A program made the position numbers and the translations under genes. This document shows positions 1-8,506 of a stretch of 64,000 bases of DNA, piece by piece. Every line of letters starts with the position of its first letter. Positions within the stretch are counted from its first letter, which is position 1. The notes beneath the pieces were generated by a model that searched no databases, had not been told where the DNA came from, and worked only from the letters and a program-made list of their open reading frames with translations. This DNA comes from Bacteroidales bacterium (lineage in GTDB: Bacteria > Bacteroidota > Bacteroidia > Bacteroidales > UBA932), in assembly GCA_017555965.1 (NCBI GenBank), contig JAFZFH010000086.1, positions 1-64,000 of the forward strand, read 5' to 3'.

Positions 1-24
1 AGCCAGGATCAAACTCTTCATTGT
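1..24 (-). rRNA. rrs: 16S ribosomal RNA, 5' end only
   Basis: The first 17 bases are the reverse complement of the universal 16S 5' sequence (the 27F primer site, read on the minus strand as AGAGTTTGATCCTGGCT). By comparison with the E. coli mature end, which lies 7 nt further upstream, the gene should begin near position 24. It runs leftward out of the window, so only its extreme 5' end is present and the rest of the rRNA operon is outside. Tandem promoters for it lie at 202-232 and 327-357. Confidence 0.93.
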
Positions 25-201
25 ATAATAGTTTTATATTTCTCAGCTTGTCCTGACACTTATAATTTCATAAGAAATTAACGCTTCTCGATAAATTGTA
101 TTTTCTCGGTACTTGCTTCTTGTACAGTAAAAACAGTCTTTTCAATGAACTTGTCATTACCTCATCACTTTCGTGAGAGCCCCGTTTTTCGAACGGGGAT
201 G

Positions 202-232
202 CAAAGGTACGCTTTATTTTTTAATTTCCAAA
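202..232 (-). promoter_or_regulatory. rRNA promoter, proximal
   Basis: On the minus strand, TTTG (229-232), a 19-bp spacer and TACCTTTG (202-209) match the Bacteroidota sigma-ABfr consensus (TTTG, 19-21 bp, TAnnTTTG) exactly. It faces the 16S gene. Confidence 0.85.
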
Positions 233-326
233 TCTTTCTACAAAAATTTTTAAATTATTTTTTCAGCGTCAGTCTCTTCAAGAACTTCTGGACCTTTTCA
301 GGCACCCCTCTTTCGTTTTGGGAATG

Positions 327-357
327 CAAAGGTAGACATTTTTTCTTTACCTCCAAA
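327..357 (-). promoter_or_regulatory. rRNA promoter, distal
   Basis: A second exact match on the minus strand: TTTG (354-357), 19-bp spacer, TACCTTTG (327-334). The bases around both -7 boxes are nearly identical (TACCTTTGCAT), as expected for tandem rRNA promoters. Confidence 0.85.
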
Positions 358-390
358 TTTTTTGTAAGCAGTTTTCGGTGCTTTTGAATA

Positions 391-435
391 AAAACAATCG
401 TGGTGAGAATCTAACCAATTGATTCTCACCACGAT
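391..435 (-). terminator. Terminator of the porin gene
   Basis: Perfect 15-bp inverted repeat (397-411 with 421-435, 9-nt loop). In the minus direction it is followed by TTGTTTTT. It separates the porin transcript from the downstream rRNA promoters. Confidence 0.9.
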
Positions 436-460
436 AATATGCAGTTACAATAATGTTAAA

Positions 461-1804
461 TTAGAAGTTGAATTTAACCATCATATTGATTCTGTTATTT
501 CCTACCCAATGGAGGTTGTTTTCAGCAAGTGCATGTGCATTCAGATTACCCCCCTCATAGTCACCATACTGAACAGCTGTCCACTGATACTCCAATCCGA
601 TATTCATCTTACCTATATTATATATAAGCTGAGGATTGATTCTGTAAAGCTGGTTGAGATTTGAAAATCCGTTACCGCAGAAATATACATCTCCCTTGGC
701 GATTGCCCCAGATGCAGCCTCTGCAAGTCCTAGATTCTTGACATATCCGAGAAAGAGGACACCCTGCCACTTCTTTCCGTAAGAAAGCGAAAGCCATGAT
801 GAAGAGTTACGAAGCGAAGCGTACTCCCAGCTTCCGTCTGAATTCTCGCCAACCTTTGCATAACCGCTCATGAGATTCATATGCTCACCACCTTCGCCGA
901 AAGTAGTCTTTGCCTTAACTGCAAAATCCTTGTGTGAATACTGAGCATAAACATATCCGAGGACTGAAGTCTTACGATCAGAAACCTTCACAGTCTTTCC
1001 GTCGAGCTTGCCGAGAACTCTTGGCTTGATGCTGAGAAGATCAGCACCGGCTCTCATGAGGAAGCCATTAGACTTATAAGTGACACCAGCATAAATCTCA
1101 GGAGTCATTCCATATTTCATATATGTAGCAGAAGCACCGATAGGACCTGATGACTGATATTGCATCTGCCATATAGCTGAAGCCGAAAGCACCCAGTTCT
1201 TTCCGAGGTTTGCATCCATAGTCACCTGAGGTGTTCTTGAGAACGGTCCGAACGGAGCACCTGCCTCGAGGCTGAATACATGTGGCATATCGGCAGCCAT
1301 CGGATGCCAAGCCTGACCCATCTTGAGAGCAACAGAATTTGCCTTGTTCTCACCAAGCTCCTTCCAAGTCACTGTAACGAAGGCCTGACGGAGACGCGCG
1401 GTTGCAGTTCCTGAAATCTTTGTGTTTCCAGGGAAGTACTCGCTTGCTGATGCGTTTGATGAATTTGAAAGACCTGAATAGAAGTCACCCTCGATCTTTG
1501 CAGTAAAATGTACATTACCGATAGAGTAACCTGAAACATCCACACCGAGGCGTGAAGTCAATGAAAGATATGTGAATGATGCCTGGTCGTGAATATCGAG
1601 ACCGTCAACCATCTTCATATCCTTAGGAAGATAATAGAAGAGGTCTCCTGTACCAGACACACTCTCACGGCTGTCATAAGTGAAATAGTTACGGATGAAA
1701 CCGTAAAGTTTGAAGTTGTTTTTCGATTCTGCCTTCTCTGCTGCAGATACGTTCATTGCACCGAATGCGAGAAGAACAGAAAGGATAAGATAAAAACGTT
1801 TCAT
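461..1804 (-). CDS. Putative outer-membrane porin (beta-barrel)
   Basis: 447 aa. Residues 1-21 form a Sec signal peptide ending ...NVSA. The rest is rich in alternating polar/aromatic beta strands with Gly/Ser/Asn turns, and the protein ends in Phe (MVKFNF), typical of an outer-membrane barrel inserted by the BAM complex. I do not recognise a named family with certainty; it resembles long porins of Bacteroidota that accompany anion transporters. It lies 83 bp downstream of the DASS permease on the same strand, so the pair plausibly moves the same substrate, a dicarboxylate, across outer and inner membranes. That function is inferred from context only. A terminator lies between the two genes (1833-1863), and a -7-like TATATTTG at 1863-1870 could drive the porin separately, although it overlaps that hairpin. 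Confidence 0.75.
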   Translation of the reverse strand: MKRFYLILSVLLAFGAMNVSAAEKAESKNNFKLYGFIRNYFTYDSRESVSGTGDLFYYLPKDMKMVDGLDIHDQASFTYLSLTSRLGVDVSGYSIGNVHFTAKIEGDFYSGLSNSSNASASEYFPGNTKISGTATARLRQAFVTVTWKELGENKANSVALKMGQAWHPMAADMPHVFSLEAGAPFGPFSRTPQVTMDANLGKNWVLSASAIWQMQYQSSGPIGASATYMKYGMTPEIYAGVTYKSNGFLMRAGADLLSIKPRVLGKLDGKTVKVSDRKTSVLGYVYAQYSHKDFAVKAKTTFGEGGEHMNLMSGYAKVGENSDGSWEYASLRNSSSWLSLSYGKKWQGVLFLGYVKNLGLAEAASGAIAKGDVYFCGNGFSNLNQLYRINPQLIYNIGKMNIGLEYQWTAVQYGDYEGGNLNAHALAENNLHWVGNNRINMMVKFNF

Positions 1805-1832
1805 AGTATATACAATATATTAATATGTCTCT

Positions 1833-1863
1833 AAAAATTGCGGACCGCTCGAAAGCGGCCCGC
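1833..1863 (-). terminator. Terminator after the DASS permease
   Basis: On the minus strand a 10-bp GC-rich stem (1840-1849 with 1854-1863, one G-U pair) is capped by a UUCG tetraloop and followed by AATTTTT. It should end or attenuate transcription between permease and porin. Confidence 0.8.
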
Positions 1864-1887
1864 AAATATAGAGATTTTATAAGTATG

Positions 1888-3354
1888 TTATGCCGCGAAT
1901 GGGAAAATCTTGGTAAGCCAGAAGAAAGCGAACACAAGACCGAAACCACCGATCACGATACCTACCTTGAGCATATCCTTAGTCTTGATGAGACCTGTAG
2001 AGAATGCGATTGCGTTAGGAGGTGTAGAGATAGGCATCAACATCGCAAGTGAAGCACATGTTGCCACGAAGCAGATCATAGCCTTCTCGCCACCGAAGTT
2101 TGCAAACGATGGGTTTGCAGCAAGTCCTGAAGACACTGCGCAAAGGATAGGAATAAGGAGAGCTGCAGTAGCAGAGTTGCTGATGAAGTTAGAAAGCAAG
2201 TAGCAAACAAGACCTGCAACAACGAACACAACAACGATAGACATCTCACCGAATGGGATAGCGTTTACGAGTGTAGCACCAAGGCCTGTACCGCCCTTAG
2301 AGATATCGAGCATTGCATAACCGAGTGCGAAACCTCCGGCAACGAGCCAAAGTACGCTCCAGTCAATCTGCTTGATGTCCTCCTTGTCAAATGTACCTGT
2401 GCAGACAAATACTGCAAGAGGAATAAGAGCAACAACATTTGAGCTGATACCTGTAAGGCTCTCAGTAGCCCAAAGAAGGATAGTCACTGCGAAAGTGATC
2501 CATACGAGGTATGTTCTCCAAGTTGTAGGCTTGTCATTCGCAGGAATGTTTACCTCAAGCTTCTTTGTAGAGAATGGGAACATAAACTGAAGTACAACCC
2601 ATGCTACAAGAATCATGATGAAAACGAATGGAATCATGTGGATAGCCCACTCACCGAATGAGATGCTTGAACCGAAATAAGTCTCAAGGTTTGAAACTGC
2701 TGTTCCGTTAGGAGGAGTACCGATTGTTGTTCCGATACCACCGACATTTGCAGCAACTGGGATTGAGAGTGCAAGTCCGATCTTACCCTTGTCTCCCTCT
2801 GGGAATGTAGCGAGGATAGGTGCAAGGAACGCGAGCATCATCGCTGCTGTAGCAGTGTTGCTCATGAACATTGAGAACACAGCGATTACGACGAGGAAGC
2901 CGAGGAGCACCATCTTAGGGTTTGTACCGAAAGGCTTCAAAAGAACTCTTGCCAATGTAACATCCAGACCATATTTCTGAGCCATGATAGCGAGTGTAAA
3001 TCCTCCAAGGAAGAGCATTACAACAGGGTCAGCGAACGCAGACATGATCTTAGTGTAGTTCATAGTACCCTCAAGCTTAGCGCCTGCAGCGTCAACCATA
3101 AGGAATCCAAGTCCCTTATTTGAGAGCATAAGAAGAGCCAGAACAATAACCATCACTGATGTTGTCCAGCTTGGGATGATCTCGAAGATCCACATGAGAG
3201 CAGCGAATACGAAAAGCGCGATTGTACGCTGCTGGAGAACTGTAAGTCCCTCAATGCCGAAGAAAGATGAAGGTACGGCAAGAAGGAAGATTGTGATCAG
3301 CATCACCAATGGAAGCAGTACACAATACTTTACTGAAAATTTGTTAGTACCCAT
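1888..3354 (-). CDS. SLC13/DASS family sodium:dicarboxylate symporter
   Basis: 488 aa polytopic inner-membrane protein. It carries both signature repeats of the divalent anion:Na+ symporter family (VcINDY and NaDC relatives): SNTATAA at 165-171 with GTPPNG at 212-217, and SNSATAA at 392-398 with STPPN at 443-447. In VcINDY the paired SNT motifs bind the carboxylates and the loops help form the sodium sites. Likely substrates are C4 dicarboxylates (succinate, malate, fumarate); the exact one cannot be read from sequence. The gene has its own promoter-like -7 box (3397-3404) and is insulated from gdhA by the terminator at 3440-3470. Neighbouring korAB/gdhA produce or consume 2-oxoglutarate and succinyl-CoA, which fits a C4/C5-acid theme. 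Confidence 0.9.
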   Translation of the reverse strand: MGTNKFSVKYCVLLPLVMLITIFLLAVPSSFFGIEGLTVLQQRTIALFVFAALMWIFEIIPSWTTSVMVIVLALLMLSNKGLGFLMVDAAGAKLEGTMNYTKIMSAFADPVVMLFLGGFTLAIMAQKYGLDVTLARVLLKPFGTNPKMVLLGFLVVIAVFSMFMSNTATAAMMLAFLAPILATFPEGDKGKIGLALSIPVAANVGGIGTTIGTPPNGTAVSNLETYFGSSISFGEWAIHMIPFVFIMILVAWVVLQFMFPFSTKKLEVNIPANDKPTTWRTYLVWITFAVTILLWATESLTGISSNVVALIPLAVFVCTGTFDKEDIKQIDWSVLWLVAGGFALGYAMLDISKGGTGLGATLVNAIPFGEMSIVVVFVVAGLVCYLLSNFISNSATAALLIPILCAVSSGLAANPSFANFGGEKAMICFVATCASLAMLMPISTPPNAIAFSTGLIKTKDMLKVGIVIGGFGLVFAFFWLTKIFPFAA

Positions 3355-3396
3355 TATAATTTTTAGTTAGAATATATACTTTTTGAAAAACGGGCG

Positions 3397-3404
3397 CAAA
3401 GTTA
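3397..3404 (-). promoter_or_regulatory. -7 box upstream of the DASS permease
   Basis: TAACTTTG on the minus strand, 42 nt before the ATG, matches TAnnTTTG. No good TTTG lies at -33, so support is partial. Confidence 0.45.
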
Positions 3405-3439
3405 TACTTTATTTATAATAAAGCAACTAAATAAATGTT

Positions 3440-3473
3440 AAAAAAAGAGATCCCCGGACTAGCCGGGGATGAC
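3440..3473 (-). terminator. Terminator of korAB-gdhA; also a palindromic repeat copy
   Basis: Perfect 8-bp stem (3450-3457 with 3463-3470, 5-nt loop) followed on the minus strand by CTCTTTTTTT. On the plus strand the palindrome ends in GGGGATGAC, making it one member of the dispersed palindrome family described in the findings. Confidence 0.88.
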
Positions 3474-3476
3474 TTC

Positions 3477-4817
3477 TTATATGATACCCTGTTCGAGCAT
3501 TGCCTGAGCAACCTTCATGAAACCTGCGATATTCGCACCCCTCACGTAGTTGATGTAACCGTCAGGTTGAGTTCCGTACTTGACACATGCCTCATGGATA
3601 TTCGACATGATTGCATGAAGCTTCTCATCGACCTCTGCAGGACTCCAGCTGATATGCATTGCATTCTGTGTCATCTCGAGACCCGAAGTAGCGACTCCAC
3701 CAGCATTCACGGCCTTACCAGGAGCGAACATGATGCCCGCCTTCTGGAACGCCGCGATGGCCTCAGGAGTACATCCCATGTTTGAAACCTCCGCAGCAAG
3801 CCATGTTCCGTTTGCGAGGAGCTCTTCTGCATCTGCACCAGTAAGCTCGTTCTGGAATGCGCATGGCATAGCTATATCGCACTTGATGCTCCATGCCTTC
3901 TTTCCAGGATAGAATGTAGCTGAAGGGAACTTTTCTGCAAATGGAGCGACAACGTCGTTGTTTGAAGCACGAAGTTCAAGCATATATGCAATCTTCTCTG
4001 CATTCATTCCTTCCGGATCATAGATAGCACCGTCAGGGCCTGAGATTGCGATGACCTTCGCACCGAGCTCAGTAGCCTTTGTTGCTGCACCCCATGCCAC
4101 ATTACCGAAACCTGAGAGAGCGACAGTCTTGCCCTGAATGTCCTTGCCGGCCATCTGAAGCATGTGCTGAACGAAATAAACAGCGCCGAAACCAGTTGCC
4201 TCAGGACGGAGGATCGAGCCACCCCAAGTCATACCCTTTCCTGTGAGTACACCTGTATTATACTGCTGAGCGAGCTTCTTGTACATTCCGTACATGAAGC
4301 CGATTTCGCGACCGCCCACTCCGATATCTCCTGCAGGAACATCCTGATCCGGTCCGATCACTTTCCAGAGTTCAAGCATGAACGCCTGGCAGAAACGCAT
4401 GATCTCAGCATCTGATTTTCCTCTAGGGTTGAAATCCGATCCACCTTTACCTCCACCCATAGGAAGAGTTGTAAGAGCATTCTTGAATGTCTGCTCAAAA
4501 CCGAGGAACTTCAGGATCGAAAGATTCACTGAAGGATGGAAACGGATACCTCCCTTGTACGGACCGATAGCAGAATTGAACTGCACACGGTAACCTGTAT
4601 TAGTCTGAACTTCTCCATTGTCATCAACCCAAGTTACCTTGAAGGTAAGGATACGCTCAGGTTCAACAATACGCTCGACAATCTTAGCATCCTCAAATTC
4701 AGGATGCTGGTTGTAAACTTCTTCAATTGACTCCAATACTTCGTGTACCGCCTGAAGATATTCTTTCTCATAAGGGTACTTGGCCTGAAGTCTGGCCATC
4801 AAGTCCTGTGTGTTCAT
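3477..4817 (-). CDS. gdhA: NADP-type glutamate dehydrogenase
   Basis: 446 aa, the usual length of the hexameric bacterial enzyme. It interconverts glutamate with 2-oxoglutarate plus ammonium in the cytoplasm. The N-terminal ELFV dehydrogenase domain carries the substrate segment GPYKGGIRFH (85-94) and the catalytic lysine in PMGGGKGG (K124). The C-terminal Rossmann domain has SGFGNVAWG near residue 240 for the nucleotide. The start MNTQDL fits family N-termini. It lies 17 bp downstream of korB on the same strand, so korA-korB-gdhA probably form one operon joining ammonia assimilation or glutamate catabolism to 2-oxoglutarate/succinyl-CoA exchange with ferredoxin. NADP preference is inferred from family resemblance. 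Confidence 0.96.
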   Translation of the reverse strand: MNTQDLMARLQAKYPYEKEYLQAVHEVLESIEEVYNQHPEFEDAKIVERIVEPERILTFKVTWVDDNGEVQTNTGYRVQFNSAIGPYKGGIRFHPSVNLSILKFLGFEQTFKNALTTLPMGGGKGGSDFNPRGKSDAEIMRFCQAFMLELWKVIGPDQDVPAGDIGVGGREIGFMYGMYKKLAQQYNTGVLTGKGMTWGGSILRPEATGFGAVYFVQHMLQMAGKDIQGKTVALSGFGNVAWGAATKATELGAKVIAISGPDGAIYDPEGMNAEKIAYMLELRASNNDVVAPFAEKFPSATFYPGKKAWSIKCDIAMPCAFQNELTGADAEELLANGTWLAAEVSNMGCTPEAIAAFQKAGIMFAPGKAVNAGGVATSGLEMTQNAMHISWSPAEVDEKLHAIMSNIHEACVKYGTQPDGYINYVRGANIAGFMKVAQAMLEQGII

Positions 4818-4834
4818 TATGTTTGGTTTAATGG

Positions 4835-5854
4835 TTATTTAACTTCCCAAGTTGAGCCGCTGCGAAGCAGGTCGTCAACGCACTGAATCTTTGATCTGGA
4901 TTTAACTTCTTCCACCTGATTGCGCACACCTTCATCATATGTCACATCACTGACATCGCGAATGACTCCGAGAGCGACCGGAAAATCAGGATACTTCATA
5001 TCCGCAAGCATCATATGTATGCCGACACTCTCCGAATGTGCATCATGTACGAGGAGATCATCTTCTGTTACACCATTTTCTCCGATTGTGACAACTCGAA
5101 GTCCCATTCCGTCAAGCACGAGTCCCTTGTTGTTATCCTTTCCAAAGATCATCTTTTCGCCATGACGAAGAACGATTGTCCTGTCTGCGCGATGTTCTCT
5201 ATCAGAAATCAACTTGTGCGCACCATCATTGAAGATGACACAGTTTGTAAGCATTTCCATCACAGAACATCCGTTATGCTTGGCTGCAGAAAGCATGATT
5301 TCTGACGTAAGCTTAAGTTCCGAATCAAGACTGCGGGCAAAGAATGTTCCCTTTGCTCCTAGCACCAGGCTTCCCGGATTGAACGGATGCTCGACAGTTC
5401 CGTATGGAGATGTCTTGGAAATTGCACCGAAACGGGATGTAGGAGAATACTGTCCCTTTGTAAGGCCATAGATCTGGTTATTGAAAAGGATCAGATTTAT
5501 ATCGACATTTCTACGGATTGCATGGATGAAGTGGTTACCACCGATTGCCAGAGCATCACCGTCGCCACAAGCCTGCCATACGGCGAGGTCCGGATTCGCG
5601 ACCTTGATTCCGGTAGAAATGGCAGTCGCACGACCATGGATACTGTGGAATCCATATGTATTCATATAATAAGGAAGACGTGAGGAACATCCTATACCGG
5701 AAACCACCACATATCTCTCCTTGCTGTAGCCTAAAGCTTCAGTAACATCCGGAAGTGCTCTCTGCAATGCTGTGAGAACTCCGTGGTCTCCACATCCCGG
5801 ACACCATCTTACTTCCTGATCACTTTTGAATTCCTTGAATGTATATCTAGGCAT
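4835..5854 (-). CDS. korB: 2-oxoglutarate:ferredoxin oxidoreductase, beta subunit
   Basis: 339 aa, thiamine-diphosphate-binding beta subunit of a 2-oxoacid:ferredoxin oxidoreductase. RWCPGCGDHG (C18, C21) and a further GCSSR near residue 56 supply cysteines typical of the Fe-S cluster in this subunit, and GDGDALAIGG near residue 97 is the ThDP/Mg motif. Together with the alpha subunit it reversibly converts 2-oxoglutarate, CoA and oxidised ferredoxin to succinyl-CoA, CO2 and reduced ferredoxin. It starts 13 bp after korA. Pairing with gdhA favours 2-oxoglutarate as substrate over other 2-oxoacids, which is inference. Confidence 0.93.
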   Translation of the reverse strand: MPRYTFKEFKSDQEVRWCPGCGDHGVLTALQRALPDVTEALGYSKERYVVVSGIGCSSRLPYYMNTYGFHSIHGRATAISTGIKVANPDLAVWQACGDGDALAIGGNHFIHAIRRNVDINLILFNNQIYGLTKGQYSPTSRFGAISKTSPYGTVEHPFNPGSLVLGAKGTFFARSLDSELKLTSEIMLSAAKHNGCSVMEMLTNCVIFNDGAHKLISDREHRADRTIVLRHGEKMIFGKDNNKGLVLDGMGLRVVTIGENGVTEDDLLVHDAHSESVGIHMMLADMKYPDFPVALGVIRDVSDVTYDEGVRNQVEEVKSRSKIQCVDDLLRSGSTWEVK

Positions 5855-5867
5855 ATTATATTCAGAT

Positions 5868-7709
5868 TTATTTCATTTCAGGATGACACGAATTGATGGC
5901 AGCAACGATTTCCTGAACAAGGAACGGCTGACCCTGCACCTTATTATATTGTGAATAGCTGAACTGCGGAAGTCTTCCACGCAGATAATTCACGAACTGT
6001 CCGCTATTCAACTCACACACCAGAATCTTCTCGAATCTTGAGAACACTTCCTCTGTATTACGAGGAAGAGGCATGATATAGTCAAAGTTCGCAAAGCTGA
6101 CTTCAACTCCGGATTCGCGTGCCTCCTGCACAGCTGAAAGGAGATGGCCATATGTTCCGCCCCACCCCACAACGAGAAGCTTTCCTGAATCTTTGCCATT
6201 GACCTTAAGCTCCGGAATATAATCTGCAACCTTCTGCACCTTCATGTCGCGCTCATTAACCATCAGGGCATGATTCTGTGGATCAGACGAAAGTACACCT
6301 TCATGAGTCTTCTCAAGTCCACCCACACGGTGCTCGCATCCTGCCATTCCTGGCACAGCCCATTTACGCGCATAAGTTTCCGGATCACGTTGGAACGGCT
6401 TATATGGAACATTCGGCTGCGCGAATGGAGGTCTGATGACAGGATAATCCTTCATTGAAGGAATTCTCCATGGTTCGGAACCGTTACCGAGAAATCCCTC
6501 AGTAAGAAGGAGTACCGGCGTCATATGTTCGAGAGCGATCTTCGCTGCATTGAATGCTGCATCAAAGCAATGTGCAGGCGAATGAGCTGCCATCACGACC
6601 ATAGGACACTCACCGTTACGTCCATAAAGAGCCTGATTCAGATCAGTCTGTTCAGTCTTTGTAGGTATACCGGTTGAAGGACCTGCTCTCTGGACATCCA
6701 CAACCACAAGAGGAAGCTCAGTCATCACCGCAAGACCCAAAGCCTCAGACTTAAGTGAAAGACCAGGTCCTGAAGTTGTGGTTACTGCAAGATTTCCGGC
6801 AAAGGCAGCACCGATTGCAGTACATATACCTGCAATCTCATCCTCTGCCTGAAGTGTCTTGGCCCCGAGACTCTTGTGCAAAGCAAGTTCTTCAAGAATA
6901 CCGGTAGCCGGGGTTATAGGATATGAACCGCAGAACAAAGGAAGATTCGCCTTTTCGGCGGCCGCAAGAAGTCCCCAAGCTGTAGCCTGGTTACCTGTTA
7001 TGTTTCTATATAGTCCCTTTTCCTGTTGCGCAGGTTCAATATTATATGTATTAGGAATAGCCTGAATATTGGCTGCATAGTTGAAGCCATCCTGGAGAAC
7101 CTTCTTGTTTGGAGCAATCATCTCCGGCTTCTTCTTGCCGAACTTATTCTCAAGGTACTGGAATATATATTCCATCGGGCGGTTATAGATATAACAAGCC
7201 ATACCAAGAGTAAACATGTTCTTACACTTGTCGATGGATTTCTTATCCAGGCCACTGTCTTTCAGACTTTCAGCCGTAAGGCTGGTAATCGGTGCCAGAA
7301 TAATTGTCCTGTCTTCGATATAAAGCTCTGCAATAGGATCACTCTTCAAACCGGCTCTTTTGAGTCCGTTTTCATCGAATGTATCAGAATCAATGAGAAC
7401 CATGGCTGTTCTTTTCAGCCATTTTGCATTTGCCTTCAGCGCTGCGGGATTCATTGCAACCAGAAGATCGCAGAAATCTCCCGGAGTTGTGATATGCTCA
7501 CTTCCGATATGTACCTGAAAACCCGAAACTCCCGAAACAGTACCATGTGGCGCCCTGATTTCAGCAGGATAATCCGGGAACGTAGACAGTTCATTACCAA
7601 AGATTGCTGACATATCCGCAAAAAGAGACCCGGTGAGCTGCATACCATCTCCAGAATCTCCCGCAAATCTGATCACAACATCTTTAGTATCTATAACCTT
7701 ATGTTGCAT
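5868..7709 (-). CDS. korA: 2-oxoglutarate:ferredoxin oxidoreductase, fused gamma-alpha subunit
   Basis: 613 aa. The N-terminal ~190 residues form the gamma (CoA-linked) domain, with RFAGDSGDGMQLTG near the start. The alpha (pyrimidine-binding) domain follows from about residue 235, with SYPITPATGI and a TSGPGLSLK segment. This gamma-alpha fusion is the common architecture of KorA in Bacteroidota. It is the first gene of the korA-korB-gdhA group. A -7-like TACATTTG lies at 7751-7758 on the minus strand. Confidence 0.93.
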   Translation of the reverse strand: MQHKVIDTKDVVIRFAGDSGDGMQLTGSLFADMSAIFGNELSTFPDYPAEIRAPHGTVSGVSGFQVHIGSEHITTPGDFCDLLVAMNPAALKANAKWLKRTAMVLIDSDTFDENGLKRAGLKSDPIAELYIEDRTIILAPITSLTAESLKDSGLDKKSIDKCKNMFTLGMACYIYNRPMEYIFQYLENKFGKKKPEMIAPNKKVLQDGFNYAANIQAIPNTYNIEPAQQEKGLYRNITGNQATAWGLLAAAEKANLPLFCGSYPITPATGILEELALHKSLGAKTLQAEDEIAGICTAIGAAFAGNLAVTTTSGPGLSLKSEALGLAVMTELPLVVVDVQRAGPSTGIPTKTEQTDLNQALYGRNGECPMVVMAAHSPAHCFDAAFNAAKIALEHMTPVLLLTEGFLGNGSEPWRIPSMKDYPVIRPPFAQPNVPYKPFQRDPETYARKWAVPGMAGCEHRVGGLEKTHEGVLSSDPQNHALMVNERDMKVQKVADYIPELKVNGKDSGKLLVVGWGGTYGHLLSAVQEARESGVEVSFANFDYIMPLPRNTEEVFSRFEKILVCELNSGQFVNYLRGRLPQFSYSQYNKVQGQPFLVQEIVAAINSCHPEMK

Positions 7710-7750
7710 AATTTTGTTATAATTTTAAATCAAAAGATTAGATTCTCATA

Positions 7751-7758
7751 CAAATGTA
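7751..7758 (-). promoter_or_regulatory. -7 box upstream of korA
   Basis: TACATTTG on the minus strand in an AT-rich gap, 41 nt before korA. The -33 region is AT-rich without a clear TTTG. Confidence 0.45.
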
Positions 7759-7806
7759 TATATTTTTCCAATACATTAAATAAAATATTCATTTTTTATA
7801 ACACAA

Positions 7807-7835
7807 ACGGCCGAACTGAAAATCAGTCCGGCCGT
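7807..7835 (-). terminator. Hairpin after ompH (probable terminator)
   Basis: 13-bp stem (7807-7819 with 7823-7835, one G-U pair) with a 3-nt loop. The tail on the minus strand (TTTGTGTT) is only partly U-rich, so termination efficiency is uncertain. Confidence 0.65.
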
Positions 7836-7858
7836 CCATATCTGTGATTTGAGATAAA

Positions 7859-8440
7859 TTACATTCCCTGTGCTGCTGCAGCTGCTGCCTGAGCCTTAGC
7901 CTGGAGCTCCATCTGAAGAGTCTCGAGAGTTCTGTCTGCAGGAATATTAAGAGCCTTACGAGCCTCTGGAGTAAGGTCAACACCCTGAGCTGGGTCAACA
8001 TAAAGAAGTGAAGACTTCTCGAATACGAAAGCGATACCCTGAGCCTTTGCAAGATCATTGACTACAGTCTGAGCCTTATCATAGATAGGAGCCTGAAGGT
8101 TCTGCTGAAGCACCTGAATCTCCTGCTGAAGGCTCTGCTGAGTCTGCTCGAAACGAGCCTGGATCTCCATGATTTCCTTCTCCTTGCTCTCACGGATAGC
8201 AGGAGTCCAAGACTCAGCCTTCTGCTGATACTGCTGCATCTTGGTCTGATACTCCTCATACATAGAGATAAGGATCTCCTCATTTGTCTTCTGGTTCTCC
8301 TCCATAGTTGCTCTAGCCTCATCCATCTCAGGCATAAGCATTACGATCTCGTTGAAATCCACATAAGCCCACTTAAGGTTCTGTGCACTTGCAGCTACTG
8401 ACATCAATGCCACTACTGCGATCAAAAGAATTCTTTTCAT
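7859..8440 (-). CDS. OmpH/Skp-family periplasmic chaperone
   Basis: 193 aa with a Sec signal peptide (1-19, ...SVAASAQ). The mature protein opens with KWAYVDFNEIVMLMPEM, matching the IAYVD start of OmpH/Skp proteins, followed by a long charged coiled coil (about 45-130) rich in Gln and Glu that forms the tentacles of the trimer. It would hold unfolded outer-membrane proteins in the periplasm for delivery to BamA, whose gene lies 66 bp upstream on the same strand. The C-terminus is unusually rich in Ala and Gln. A second family member lies at 13549-14160. Confidence 0.9.
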   Translation of the reverse strand: MKRILLIAVVALMSVAASAQNLKWAYVDFNEIVMLMPEMDEARATMEENQKTNEEILISMYEEYQTKMQQYQQKAESWTPAIRESKEKEIMEIQARFEQTQQSLQQEIQVLQQNLQAPIYDKAQTVVNDLAKAQGIAFVFEKSSLLYVDPAQGVDLTPEARKALNIPADRTLETLQMELQAKAQAAAAAAQGM

Positions 8441-8479
8441 AATTGTTTATCTTGATTTTTTAATTTATTCAGTTTATAG

Positions 8480-8502
8480 ATCCTTAGCGTTGCTCAGGAT
8501 GA
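8480..8502 (+). repeat. Degenerate copy of the GATGAC-tail palindrome
   Basis: Imperfect palindrome of 9-nt arms with one mismatch between bamA and ompH, ending in CAGGATGAC on the plus strand. It is one of six loci of this family in the window. Confidence 0.6.
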
Positions 8503-8506
8503 CAGT

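Larger units (their letters stand above)
25..396 (-). other. rRNA operon leader and promoter region (no gene)
   Basis: AT-rich non-coding stretch between the 16S gene and the porin terminator. It holds two strong tandem promoters and the transcribed leader. A short palindrome, CCCCGTT/AACGGGG, sits at 180-198 near the presumed start of the proximal transcript. A minus-strand motif around 140-152 (GTTCATTGAAAAG) resembles the TTCTTTGAA-type boxA of Bacteroidota rRNA leaders, but this is only a resemblance. Open reading frames here are shadows. Confidence 0.7.

Noticed and set aside
145..387. 80-aa plus-strand reading frame in the rRNA leader
   Set aside because: It runs antisense through two exact rRNA promoters and is rich in Phe from AT-rich DNA.
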